The notes beneath the pieces are model-generated. The model did no database searches, was not told where the DNA came from, and was given only the letters and a program-made list of their open reading frames with translations. This document shows, piece after piece, positions 46,340 through 53,894 of a stretch of 64,000 nt of DNA; within the stretch, counting starts at the first letter, position 1; every line of letters begins with the position of its first letter. The position numbers and the translations under genes are program-made. Source of the DNA: Citrifermentans bemidjiense Bem (GTDB lineage: Bacteria; Desulfobacterota; Desulfuromonadia; Geobacterales; Geobacteraceae); contig NC_011146.1 of NCBI RefSeq assembly GCF_000020725.1, forward strand, positions 2,231,501 through 2,295,500, written 5' to 3'.

Positions 46340-46640
46340 AGGGTACCAGCTTCTGCTAAAGAAAACGCGCCGAACGACACTTCCAGCGTGCTAGTCAATT
46401 CGTCCAACGAACTTTCCGTCACCTCCGAGCAGATCGCTACCAATGCCGAGAATGCTGTCTCCGAGTCGGTCACCATAGCCACGGCAGGCGAACAAATGAC
46501 CGCAACCTCCCATAAGATATCTCAAAGCTGCCATCACGCCGCCGAGAACTCCCGGTATACCAGTTCGTTGGCCCAGTCCTGAGCCGAAGTCGTTTCCAAC
46601 ACCATTGCCGTTATGCAGCAGATAGCCGAACGGGTATTTT
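46340..46640 (+). pseudogene. Remnant of a methyl-accepting chemotaxis protein
   Basis: The frame reads VLVNSSNELSVTSEQIATNA, then GEQMTATSHKISQSCHHAAE, then an in-frame TGA at 46580-46582, after which AEVVSNTIAVMQQIAERV continues in the same frame before losing similarity. This is the coiled-coil signalling region preceding the hairpin tip of a chemoreceptor. No sensor, membrane or hairpin-tip part is present on either side, so it is a short decayed fragment rather than a gene. Confidence 0.82.
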
Positions 46641-46834
46641 TTTCTGCGCCAGTGCACTTTGTGGAGAAGAGGTGCCTCAAAATGCGGCACGCGCCGGCGC
46701 AAGGATGGCAATTCCGCTGCCTGATTCTGCGGTGACAGGCGCAGTTGCAGCCTCCGGCCGCCTCTGGAATGGAACCTGCTTAGGAAGAAGTCGCACTCAC
46801 GACCGCTGCCCTTCCGGCGGCGGCAAGGAGGATG
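46640..46834 (+). promoter_or_regulatory. modBC leader; possible MOCO-type RNA
   Basis: The leader contains CCTCC (46751-46755) and CTGGAATGG (46764-46772), which recall conserved parts of the molybdenum-cofactor (MOCO) RNA family. It also has an imperfect hairpin CCGCTGCC/GGCGGCGG directly before the AAGGAGG of modB, which could gate translation. The resemblance is by eye and weak, and the genomic context is what makes it worth testing. Confidence 0.28.
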
Positions 46835-46835
46835 A

Positions 46836-47519
46836 ATGCCACTTCTGACCAGCGCCGATCATGATGCCATAGCCCTCTCCATCAGGGTTGCCCTGGCGGC
46901 CACGCTGCTGAGCATCCCCTTTGGCTTCGCCTACGCCTATCTCATGACCTTTTGCCGGTTCCGCGGCAAGGTGCTGCTCGAAGTCTTGGTCAACCTCCCT
47001 CTGACGCTTCCTCCCGTTGTGATGGGGTACCTGCTGCTGCTCGCACTCGGGAAAAACGGGTGGCTCTCCTTTTTGCTCGAACCGCTTGGTGTGCGGTTGA
47101 TCTTCACCTGGAAAGCGGCTGTGCTGGCCTCGGCCGTGGTGGGATTTCCCCTACTGGTACGCTCGATCAGGATCGCCATGGAAGGGATCGACAGCCGGCT
47201 CCTCCAGGCCTCCCGTACCCTGGGGGCGACCAGGCTGGACTCGCTCTTCTCGGTGGTGCTGCCGCTTTCCAAGGCGGGGGTGGTGGCCGGTTCCTCGCTG
47301 ATGTTCGCTCGCAGCCTGGGCGAGTTCGGCGCCACCGTGATCGTGGCCGGCAACATCCCCGGCGCCACCCAGACCATCCCGCTGGCCATCTACGACTACG
47401 CCGGCTCCCCGGGTGCAGAGGGCGCCGCACTCTCGCTCTGCGTGGTGGCCATTGCCATATCCGTTCTGGTGCTGCTGTTCCACGAGGCGTTGGCCCGGAA
47501 GCTGGCTGGGAGGGACTGA
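46836..47519 (+). CDS. modB: Molybdate ABC transporter permease
   Basis: A 227-residue inner-membrane permease with about five to six helices. ALSIRVALAATLLSIPFGFAYAY at the N-terminus, LPLTLPPVVMGYLLLLALG, the EAA-type loop LLQASRTLGATRLDSLFSVVLPLSKAGV and ARSLGEFGATVIVAGNIPG are ModB hallmarks (landmarks). AAGGAGG precedes the ATG by 4 bases. No modA binding protein gene is adjacent; a decayed chemoreceptor fragment occupies the place where it would be. Confidence 0.93.
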   Translation: MPLLTSADHDAIALSIRVALAATLLSIPFGFAYAYLMTFCRFRGKVLLEVLVNLPLTLPPVVMGYLLLLALGKNGWLSFLLEPLGVRLIFTWKAAVLASAVVGFPLLVRSIRIAMEGIDSRLLQASRTLGATRLDSLFSVVLPLSKAGVVAGSSLMFARSLGEFGATVIVAGNIPGATQTIPLAIYDYAGSPGAEGAALSLCVVAIAISVLVLLFHEALARKLAGRD

Positions 47520-47520
47520 G

Positions 47521-48579
47521 ATGGAACTGCGCATAAAAGCCGGCAAGGGGTTCGGAGGGGCTTTCAACCTGGAGACGGACCTAGTGGTATCCGGGGACAG
47601 GGTGGGTGTGTTCGGCGCGTCAGGGAGCGGCAAGTCGACCTTGGCCAGCCTCGTCGCCGGCCTGGCTGCGCCGGACCACGGTGAGATCTACCTGGACGGA
47701 GACTGCCTGTACAGTAGCCACCAGGGGATCAACCTGCCGCCGCAGCGGCGCCGGGTAGCTGTCGTCTTCCAGGACGCCTGCCTCTTTCCCCACCTGAGCG
47801 TCGAGGCAAACCTTCGCTACGGGCAGAAGCGCTCCCCGAAGGGGGGGCGCAAGGTCGACTTCTCCGCCCTGGTCTCGGTCCTGAAGCTGGAGGGTCTCTT
47901 GGAAAGGGGGGTGAACAAGCTCTCCGGAGGGGAGAAGCAGAGGGTGGCGTTGGGACGGGCGATACTGGCCAACCCGCGCCTGTTGCTAATGGATGAACCG
48001 CTCTCCGCGCTGGACGATACGCTCAAGATGCAGGTCATGCATTACTTGAAGCGTGCCAGCGAAAAGTTCGGTATCCCCTATCTTTTTATCTCGCACTCCA
48101 TGCTGGAAATCCGGCTCATGACGGACCAGGTCCTGGCCATGGCTGGGGGGAGGGTGACGGGGCATACCACGCCGGAGGAATTGGCCCGCGAGCGGATGGG
48201 GCAGAGCCAGGTCGGCTACATCAACCTGTTGCAGGTCGAGAAGTTGCGCCGACTGGGGGGGCTGTACGTCTACCGCTGGGGTATGGAGGAGCTGTTCGTT
48301 TCGGCTGGGGACGACCGGGAGATGGGGCTCTTCGAGCTGTCGTCCAGGGACATCATCCTCTTTACCAGGCACCCGGAGGCGGTCAGCGCCCGAAACCTCC
48401 TCAAGTGCACCGTGGTGGACACCTTCCCCTCCGGGAACAAGGTCGGGGTGGAGCTTAGATGCGGCCACGAGACCCTGATCGCGGAGGTGGTGGTGCAGGC
48501 GGCGGACGACCTCGCCATCCAGGCGCGGACCGAGGTGTACGCGGTGATCAAGGCCTCATCCTTCAGGCGGCTTGGGTAA
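47521..48579 (+). CDS. modC: Molybdate ABC transporter ATP-binding protein
   Basis: A 352-residue ATPase. Walker A GASGSGKST, VAVVFQDACLFPHLSV, signature KLSGGEKQRVALGRAI, Walker B LLLMDEPLSALDD, switch FISHSMLEI. The C-terminal third (from about 285) is a TOBE/Mop-like domain with ARNLLKCTVVDTFPSGNKVGV, typical of molybdate sensing. The start is one base after the modB stop. The stop abuts the convergent mnmA stop with no base between them. Confidence 0.93.
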   Translation: MELRIKAGKGFGGAFNLETDLVVSGDRVGVFGASGSGKSTLASLVAGLAAPDHGEIYLDGDCLYSSHQGINLPPQRRRVAVVFQDACLFPHLSVEANLRYGQKRSPKGGRKVDFSALVSVLKLEGLLERGVNKLSGGEKQRVALGRAILANPRLLLMDEPLSALDDTLKMQVMHYLKRASEKFGIPYLFISHSMLEIRLMTDQVLAMAGGRVTGHTTPEELARERMGQSQVGYINLLQVEKLRRLGGLYVYRWGMEELFVSAGDDREMGLFELSSRDIILFTRHPEAVSARNLLKCTVVDTFPSGNKVGVELRCGHETLIAEVVVQAADDLAIQARTEVYAVIKASSFRRLG

Positions 48580-49659
48580 CTATTTTATCCAGCCGCCGCC
48601 TACGACTTTATCCCCCTGGTAAAGGACGACTGCCTGCCCCGGGGTCACTGCGCGCTGCGGGGTTTCGAACTCCACCTGCATGCGCCCGTCCTCGATAAGC
48701 CGCGCGGAGCAGGGGACCGGCTGCATCCGGTAACGGATGCTGCAGCTGCCGTTAAAGCCGCCACTGATGGGTTTGTCGGTCCAGGTGAGTTCCCCGGCGA
48801 CCAGTCCGCCTATCTTCAGATCTTCCTCCGGGCCCACGACGACGCGCGAGGTAGCGCCGTCTATCGCCGTGACGTAGAGCGGCTCTTTCCAGGCGATCCC
48901 CAGACCGCGCCGCTGCCCGATGGTGTACTTGTGGATGCCGACGTGGCTCCCGAGCTTGTTGCCGCTTTTGTCCACGATGTCGCCCGCCTCGGGCCGCACT
49001 CCCGCCTCTTCCAGGAACCTGACGTAGTCGTTGTCGGGTATGAAGCAGATCTCCTGGCTTTCCTGCTTTTGGGCCACCGGCAGGTTGAATCGGGCTGCGT
49101 GCTCGCGCACCACGCGCTTCTCCAGGTTCCCCACCGGGAAAACGATGCGGGAGAGCTGCTCCTGGTTCATCCCGAAAAGGAAGTAGCTCTGGTCCTTGCC
49201 GGGGTCGAGCCCTTTAAGCAACTGGTAGATCTCTTCGGCATCCTGCTCTATCCGCGCGTAGTGCCCGGTGGCGAGGAGATCCGCGCCAAAGGAGGCGGCC
49301 ATATCCAGCAGCAGGCCGAACTTGATCCTTTCGTTGCAGCGGGCGCAGGGGTTGGGGGTCCTGCCGGCGGCATACTCGGCGGTGAAGTTGTCGATTACGA
49401 GCTCCTTGAAACGCTCCCTCAGGTCGATGACCTCGAAGGGGATGCCCAGTCGCTTGGCGACCCTGGCCGCGTCCATCACGTCGGTGAGCGAGCAGCAGGT
49501 TTTCCCGCCGCTGGGGGTTGATTCCGGGCGCTCGTAAAGCTGCAGCGAGACCCCCATGACGTCGTGTCCCTGTTCCTTCAAGAGCGCGGCCGTGACCGAT
49601 GAATCGACGCCCCCGCTCATTGCCACCAATATCTGTTTTTTCCCTGCTTTATCGCTCAT
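48580..49659 (-). CDS. mnmA: tRNA-specific 2-thiouridylase MnmA
   Basis: A 359-residue enzyme placing sulfur on U34 of Lys, Glu and Gln tRNAs. ILVAMSGGVDSSVTAALLKEQGHDVMG carries the PP-loop (landmark, residues 9-35). The catalytic cysteines lie in NPCARCNERIKFG (Cys about 104) and SQEICFIPD (about 205), and YTIGQRRGLGI is present. Normal length. It sits on the same strand as the upstream tusA-like and sulfur-transfer genes, suggesting a supply of activated sulfur to it. Confidence 0.96.
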   Translation of the reverse strand: MSDKAGKKQILVAMSGGVDSSVTAALLKEQGHDVMGVSLQLYERPESTPSGGKTCCSLTDVMDAARVAKRLGIPFEVIDLRERFKELVIDNFTAEYAAGRTPNPCARCNERIKFGLLLDMAASFGADLLATGHYARIEQDAEEIYQLLKGLDPGKDQSYFLFGMNQEQLSRIVFPVGNLEKRVVREHAARFNLPVAQKQESQEICFIPDNDYVRFLEEAGVRPEAGDIVDKSGNKLGSHVGIHKYTIGQRRGLGIAWKEPLYVTAIDGATSRVVVGPEEDLKIGGLVAGELTWTDKPISGGFNGSCSIRYRMQPVPCSARLIEDGRMQVEFETPQRAVTPGQAVVLYQGDKVVGGGWIK

Positions 49660-49710
49660 TTCTTAAAGCTTCTCCCGAGCCGCAGCCGGAAAACCAACTG
49701 CGTGCAACAC

Positions 49711-49768
49711 GGATAAAGGGGATGCGGGAATAGTCGCCGAAGCGCCATCCCATTCATCCCCTTTATCC
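49711..49768. repeat. GGATAAAGGGGATG inverted repeat
   Basis: GGATAAAGGGGATG (49711-49724) is perfectly complementary to CATCCCCTTTATCC (49755-49768). The sequence around the right arm (ATCCCTGTTCAAT) recurs in the 34.7 kb element, so both belong to one dispersed family. Confidence 0.75.
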
Positions 49769-49802
49769 CTGTTCAATTTGGTTCAGTTGCCGTGTCTAAA
49801 TT

Positions 49803-50027
49803 TCAGTCTTCGCCTTTTTCCAGCGTCAGTACGTAGTAGCCATCCACCTCTTTGAGTCCGAGGAGCTTGTGCCCTTCGTCCTTGAGGCTGCGGGGAACGT
49901 TCTTTACCGGTTCGCCGTCGTCCAGAAGAAATTCCACCGTGGTCCCGGCTTCGATATCTTCCAGCTCCAGTTTGGCCTTCACGAAATTGGTGGGGCAGGA
50001 GACGCCGCGTAAATCTATGGTTTCCAT
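49803..50027 (-). CDS. TusA/SirA-family sulfur carrier-like protein
   Basis: A 74-residue protein of the TusA fold. IDLRGVSCPTNFVKAKLELE holds the conserved Cys11-Pro12 that carries a persulfide, and FLLDDGEPVKNVPRSLKDEGH is the usual middle (landmark). It lies between the sulfite reductase and mnmA genes. TusA delivers sulfur towards MnmA in E. coli through TusBCD-TusE, so a short relay to MnmA or to the carrier protein is plausible but unproven. Confidence 0.88.
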   Translation of the reverse strand: METIDLRGVSCPTNFVKAKLELEDIEAGTTVEFLLDDGEPVKNVPRSLKDEGHKLLGLKEVDGYYVLTLEKGED

Positions 50028-50040
50028 TTTCTCTCCTCAA

Positions 50041-50156
50041 AAGTCTCCCCCTCCCCCCCTGCGGGGGAGGGCCGGGGTGGGGGGGAAGGCGCCAGATGCG
50101 ACTTCGTTGGCGGCTTCACCCACCCCCCGACCCCCTCCCGTCAAGGGAGGGGGAGC
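50041..50156. repeat. Composite palindromic repeat (BIME-like), inverted copy
   Basis: Two C-rich/G-rich hairpins flank the 30-base spacer between GGCGCCAGATGCGACTTCGT and GGCGGCTTC. It is the reverse complement of the spacer at 29.7 kb except for two bases. It separates the sulfite reductase gene from the tusA-like gene. Confidence 0.88.
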
Positions 50157-50169
50157 AAGTCTATGGCTC

Positions 50170-51114
50170 CTATGGCTTGCCCAGCGGTAGCTGGGTGTTG
50201 ATGACCTGCGGGTCGATGGTGCCGGCCACGACGACCTCAGGGAATCCTTTGCGCAGGTGGTCGAGAAGCGACTGGTTTCCCTCGCGCAGGATGATGTCGC
50301 CGATCCGGATCCTGCCCGCGCCTTCGGCCTTCTCCTGGTACCAGGCAAGGACAGACCCGATGAAGTCGACCACCCGATCTTCCGGGAGGAAGGTGGCGTA
50401 CACGGTTCCCACCAGCGGGCGCCGTCCCCACTTGCCGCCGATGCGTGCGGTGTAACCTTTCTTCTCCGCCTTCCAGGCGTCGGTCGGGCAGACCTTGATG
50501 CAATCGCCGCAGTAGATGCATTTGGCGGTGTCGAAGACGGGCTTGTTGTCGGCGCCCATGGTGAGCGCCCCCTCGGTGCAGGACTTGGCGCAGAGGCCGC
50601 AGCTGATGCAGCCGGAGGCGTCGAGCGCGGGCCACACGGCGCCCTGGAGGCCGACGTCGTTGGTTGCGGACTTGGGACAGTCGAAGGGGCAGCCGGCGAA
50701 GCCGACCTTGAACTTATGGTGGCCGGTGACGGTGCCGAAGAGCTTCTCGTCGACCTCGAGCGCCGACTTCTGGGTATCGACCAGGCCGTTGGGGTTATAC
50801 TCGCAGCCGCCGCATGCCGTGGGGACCCGGACGCGCGCGCCGCAGGAGGCGACCTTCTGCTGTTCTTCGCCCAGTTCGGCCACTACCGCGTCGAAATCGG
50901 CGAAGTTGATGTTGATCAGTTCGATGGACTGGCGCACGGACAAGTGGACGAACCCCTTGCCGTATTTCTGTGCCACCGCGGCGATCTTCGCCAGGCGGTC
51001 CACCGACATCCTGCCGCCGGGGACGCGCAGCCGGACGGTGAACATGTCCTTGCCGCGCTCCTTGATGAAGCCGCCGGCCTTCAGGTTTTTCAGGTCTATT
51101 TTCTGGTCTGCCAC
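50170..51114 (-). CDS. Siroheme [4Fe-4S] sulfite reductase (small, ferredoxin-fused)
   Basis: A 314-residue nitrite/sulfite reductase family protein (AsrC/Sir-like). The NIR_SIR ferredoxin-like half domain is at about 15-85. The siroheme-4Fe4S cysteines lie in TACGGCEYN (101, 104) and AGCPFDCPKSATND (142, 146). Two ferredoxin clusters follow: CISCGLCAKSC (169-179) and CIYCGDCIKVC (199-209). A C-terminal domain completes it. It would reduce sulfite to sulfide. Downstream of the JAMM gene by 44 bases, so it is likely the sulfide source for thiocarboxylate formation on the carrier protein. Confidence 0.87.
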   Translation of the reverse strand: MADQKIDLKNLKAGGFIKERGKDMFTVRLRVPGGRMSVDRLAKIAAVAQKYGKGFVHLSVRQSIELININFADFDAVVAELGEEQQKVASCGARVRVPTACGGCEYNPNGLVDTQKSALEVDEKLFGTVTGHHKFKVGFAGCPFDCPKSATNDVGLQGAVWPALDASGCISCGLCAKSCTEGALTMGADNKPVFDTAKCIYCGDCIKVCPTDAWKAEKKGYTARIGGKWGRRPLVGTVYATFLPEDRVVDFIGSVLAWYQEKAEGAGRIRIGDIILREGNQSLLDHLRKGFPEVVVAGTIDPQVINTQLPLGKP

Positions 51115-51158
51115 GTTTCTCTCCTAAGGACTAAAAATCACAAAAAAGCACTTGGCGT

Positions 51159-51560
51159 TTATCCCGCTACCACAATCTCCACCGGTTCGACCGCGCCGCC
51201 TTCGATGCGGAACGCCTTGGCGACCGGCTTGTCCCGTGCCTCAAGCGACACGATCAGGTGGTGGACGTTGGGGGTCAGCGCCAGCCGGATGTCTTCCTGC
51301 GAGGGGCGGGCGGGGGACTCGGGGTGCGAGTGGTAGATCACCAGCATCTCCTCACCGCTCGCTCGCAGCGCCTTGACCACGGCGAACTGCTCCTTCGGAT
51401 CCATCATGAAATGGTCGTTGCTGGCGTCGGTGTTGGTCATCGGATGGTGGCTCGCCACTACCTGTCCGTTGCCGCCCAGTATGCCGCAGACCTCCAGCGG
51501 AAACCCGTTCTGGGCGTGGCTTATCACCGCGGCCAGTATCTCTTTCGGTATCTCGACCAT
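51159..51560 (-). CDS. JAMM/MPN+ zinc metalloprotease (HcyD/Mec-like)
   Basis: A 133-residue single-domain JAMM peptidase. The full catalytic set is present: Glu23 in PLEVCGIL and the HSH-x7-S-x2-D motif (His77, His79, Ser87, Asp90 in HSHPESPARPSQED). Bacterial members next to ThiS-like carriers trim the carrier C-terminus and release the amino acid formed on it (Mec with CysO; HcyD with HcyS). It begins one base after the E1-like gene stop. The carrier encoded two genes upstream ends in an extra Arg that this enzyme could remove. Confidence 0.92.
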   Translation of the reverse strand: MVEIPKEILAAVISHAQNGFPLEVCGILGGNGQVVASHHPMTNTDASNDHFMMDPKEQFAVVKALRASGEEMLVIYHSHPESPARPSQEDIRLALTPNVHHLIVSLEARDKPVAKAFRIEGGAVEPVEIVVAG

Positions 51561-51561
51561 A

Positions 51562-52374
51562 TCAGTGTCCCAGGTCGCAGACGGTCATGGCGTCAAGCTC
51601 GTCCTTCAGCTCGGTGATGGTGGGGTGGTCGCCGCAGATCGGGCACTTGGCGCTCTTCTTCACCGGGATTTCCCTGAAGCGCATCCTGAGAGCGTTGTAG
51701 GTAAGCAGGCGCCCGGTCAAAAGATCGCCGGCTCCCAGCAGGTACTTGATCGCCTCGGTGGCCTGAAGCGTGCCGAGCACGCCGGGGAGGACGCCGATGA
51801 CCCCTGCCCGCGAGCAGGTCGGGATCACGTCCTTCGGGGGAGGCTCCGGGAAGATGCAGCGGTAGCAGGGGGATTCCCCCGGCTTGACCGTCATGGTCTG
51901 CCCGTCGAACTGCAGTATCCCGCCGTGGGAGTAGGGCTTGCCGGCGAGGACGCAGGCGTCGTTGATGAGGAACTTGGCCGCGAAGTTGTCGGTGCCGTCG
52001 ATGACGAAGTCGTAGTCGGCGATGAGGCCGGCGATGTTCTCGGCGGAAACCCAGGTCTGGTAGGCGTTCACGGTGAGCTCGGGGTTGATCGCCAGCATCG
52101 TTTCCTTGGCCGAGAGCACCTTCGCCTTCCCCACGTCAGGGGTGGTGTGGATGACCTGGCGCTGCAGGTTGGAGAGGTCCACCTCGTCGGCGTCCGCGAT
52201 GCCGATGGTGCCGACACCGGCTGCCGCCAGGTACAGGGCAATCGGGGAACCGAGGCCGCCAGCCCCGATGATGAGAACGCGCCCCTCAAGCAGCTTCTTC
52301 TGCCCCTTACCGCCGACTTCCTTCAACAGGATGTGCCGGGAATAGCGGGTGATCTGTTCTTCGCTGAGCTTCAC
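51562..52374 (-). CDS. E1-like sulfur-carrier adenylyltransferase (MoeB/ThiF/HcyF type)
   Basis: A 270-residue enzyme that adenylates the C-terminal glycine of a ubiquitin-like carrier. SRHILLKEVGGKGQKKL, nucleotide loop IIGAGGLGSP (36-44), DADEVDLSNLQRQ, the Asp in DGTDNFAAKFL, and zinc cysteines CYRC (170-173) and CPIC (244-247) are present. No rhodanese domain, so sulfide probably attacks directly. The start is GTG at 52374, sharing one base with the carrier's TAG stop: tight coupling of the two. Confidence 0.93.
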   Translation of the reverse strand: MKLSEEQITRYSRHILLKEVGGKGQKKLLEGRVLIIGAGGLGSPIALYLAAAGVGTIGIADADEVDLSNLQRQVIHTTPDVGKAKVLSAKETMLAINPELTVNAYQTWVSAENIAGLIADYDFVIDGTDNFAAKFLINDACVLAGKPYSHGGILQFDGQTMTVKPGESPCYRCIFPEPPPKDVIPTCSRAGVIGVLPGVLGTLQATEAIKYLLGAGDLLTGRLLTYNALRMRFREIPVKKSAKCPICGDHPTITELKDELDAMTVCDLGH

Positions 52375-52586
52375 TATCTACCTCCACCCATGAAATAGAG
52401 AAATTCCACGTTGTCGCCGTTCTTCACCGTTGCGCCGTCGAAATCGCCGCGGTCGAGGATGTCGCCGTTCAGTTCGACGGTGACGTATTCGCGTTGCTCC
52501 ACCTGCAGAAGTTCGAGCAGTCGGCTTACCGGGACCGGGTTCTCCTCTGCGATGCTGGCTGGTTTGCCGTTGACTGTAAGATTCAT
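52374..52586 (-). CDS. ThiS/MoaD-like sulfur carrier with C-terminal Arg cap (HcyS-like)
   Basis: A 70-residue ubiquitin-fold carrier. MNLTVNGKPASIAEENP begins the fold, VTVELNGDILDR and NGDNVEFLYFMGGGR end it. Normal ThiS/MoaD proteins end in Gly-Gly with a free carboxylate, but here the codons read GGT GGA GGT AGA TAG, so one Arg follows the glycines. The protein must be trimmed before it can be adenylated, and the JAMM protease two genes on is the natural candidate. In Wolinella HcyS the cap is Ala. AAGGAG precedes the ATG. Confidence 0.9.
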   Translation of the reverse strand: MNLTVNGKPASIAEENPVPVSRLLELLQVEQREYVTVELNGDILDRGDFDGATVKNGDNVEFLYFMGGGR

Positions 52587-52640
52587 TAAGATCGCTCCTT
52601 GTTTAGTAACATAGATGATTGGTAAAGAACAGATTTTCCC

Positions 52641-53894
52641 TCAGGCCTCTTCCAGCGCGGCCGCGAAATCCTCCAGGATGTCCTCGATGTCCTCGATCCC
52701 CACCGAGACCCTGACCTGCTCCTCGCTCACTCCCATGAGCGCCTTCACCTCGGGGGTGTAATCGGCGCAGATGGTGCTCGCCGGGTGGATCACCAGAGTC
52801 TTGGTGTCGCCGATGTTGGCGAGATTCTTGGCCAGCCGCAGGTTGTTGATGACCCGGAAGGCGGCGGCCTTGTCCGTGAGCCCGAAGGTCAAGAGCCCGC
52901 CGAAGCGGCCGTTGAACTGGCGCTTCGCCACCTCGTAAAAGGGGGAATCGTCGAGGCCGGGGTAGTTGACCCAAGTGACCTTTTCGTGCGCCTGAAGAAA
53001 CCGGGCCACCTGGAGGGCGTTGGAGCAGTGCCGCTCCATGCGCAGGGCCAGCGTCTCCAGCCCCTCGCCCAAAAGGAACGAGTTGAGCGGCGCGGCGCAG
53101 GCGCCGAAATCCTTGTGGATCAGCTTGCGGACCCGTGCCGTGAAGGCGAAGCTGCGGTACTTGCGGAAAAACTGCTCGAAGTGCGGGAACTTCGGGCTCT
53201 GCCAGTTGAAGCTCCCGGCATCTATGATGGCGCCGCCGATGGAGTTGGCTGTTCCGTTGATGTACTTGCTGGTGGAATGGACGACGATGTCGGCCCCGAG
53301 TTCCTTGGATCGCGCGAGATACGGCGTGGAAACGGTGGCGTCGACCATGAGCGGGATGCCGTGCTTTTTGGCGATGGCTGCGAAAGCCGCTATGTCGGGA
53401 ACGTCCATCTTCGGGTTGCCGATGGTTTCCACGAAGATCAGTCGGGTTTTGTCGTTGATCCCCGCCTCGACCGCGGCAAGGTCGACGGGGTCGACGAAGC
53501 GGGTTTCGATCCCGAAGTTGGCCAGGGTGACGTGGAACAGCGAGTAGGTGCCCCCGAAAAGCGAGGAGGAGGAGAGGACCTCGTCGCCGCTTCTGACTAC
53601 GGCCATGACCGAGGTGGTGATCGCCGCCATGCCCGAAGAGGTGGCGACGGCGGCGATGCCGTCCTCGATCGCGGCCAGCCTCTTTTCCAGGGTGTCCACG
53701 GTGGGGTTGCCTATCCTCGTGTACACCTGGCCTACGGCTCTTCCCCTGAAGATGTCTTCCAGTTCTTCCGCCGTGTCGTAGGCGAAGGCGGATGCCTGTA
53801 CTATCGGGGTCTTGGTGGCGCCGGAGGGCCCGGGCGAGGTGCCGCCGTGGATCAGTTTCGTGTCGAATCTCAGCTTCTTTTCTTTCTCTCCCAC
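52641..53894 (-). CDS. O-acetylhomoserine sulfhydrylase-like PLP enzyme (MetY)
   Basis: A 417-residue Cys/Met-metabolism PLP enzyme. FDTKLIHGGTSPGPSGATKTPI, the Schiff-base lysine in VVHSTSKYINGTANSIGG, VYTRIGNPTVDTLEKR and the C-terminal VRVSVGIEDIEDILEDF are typical (landmarks); FGACAAPLNSFLLGEGLETLALRMERH is closest to the MetY branch. It would replace the acetyl group of O-acetylhomoserine by sulfur, from free sulfide or from the carrier thiocarboxylate. GTG start with GGAGG upstream. First gene of the cluster, 54 bases before the carrier gene. Confidence 0.9.
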   Translation of the reverse strand: MGEKEKKLRFDTKLIHGGTSPGPSGATKTPIVQASAFAYDTAEELEDIFRGRAVGQVYTRIGNPTVDTLEKRLAAIEDGIAAVATSSGMAAITTSVMAVVRSGDEVLSSSSLFGGTYSLFHVTLANFGIETRFVDPVDLAAVEAGINDKTRLIFVETIGNPKMDVPDIAAFAAIAKKHGIPLMVDATVSTPYLARSKELGADIVVHSTSKYINGTANSIGGAIIDAGSFNWQSPKFPHFEQFFRKYRSFAFTARVRKLIHKDFGACAAPLNSFLLGEGLETLALRMERHCSNALQVARFLQAHEKVTWVNYPGLDDSPFYEVAKRQFNGRFGGLLTFGLTDKAAAFRVINNLRLAKNLANIGDTKTLVIHPASTICADYTPEVKALMGVSEEQVRVSVGIEDIEDILEDFAAALEEA

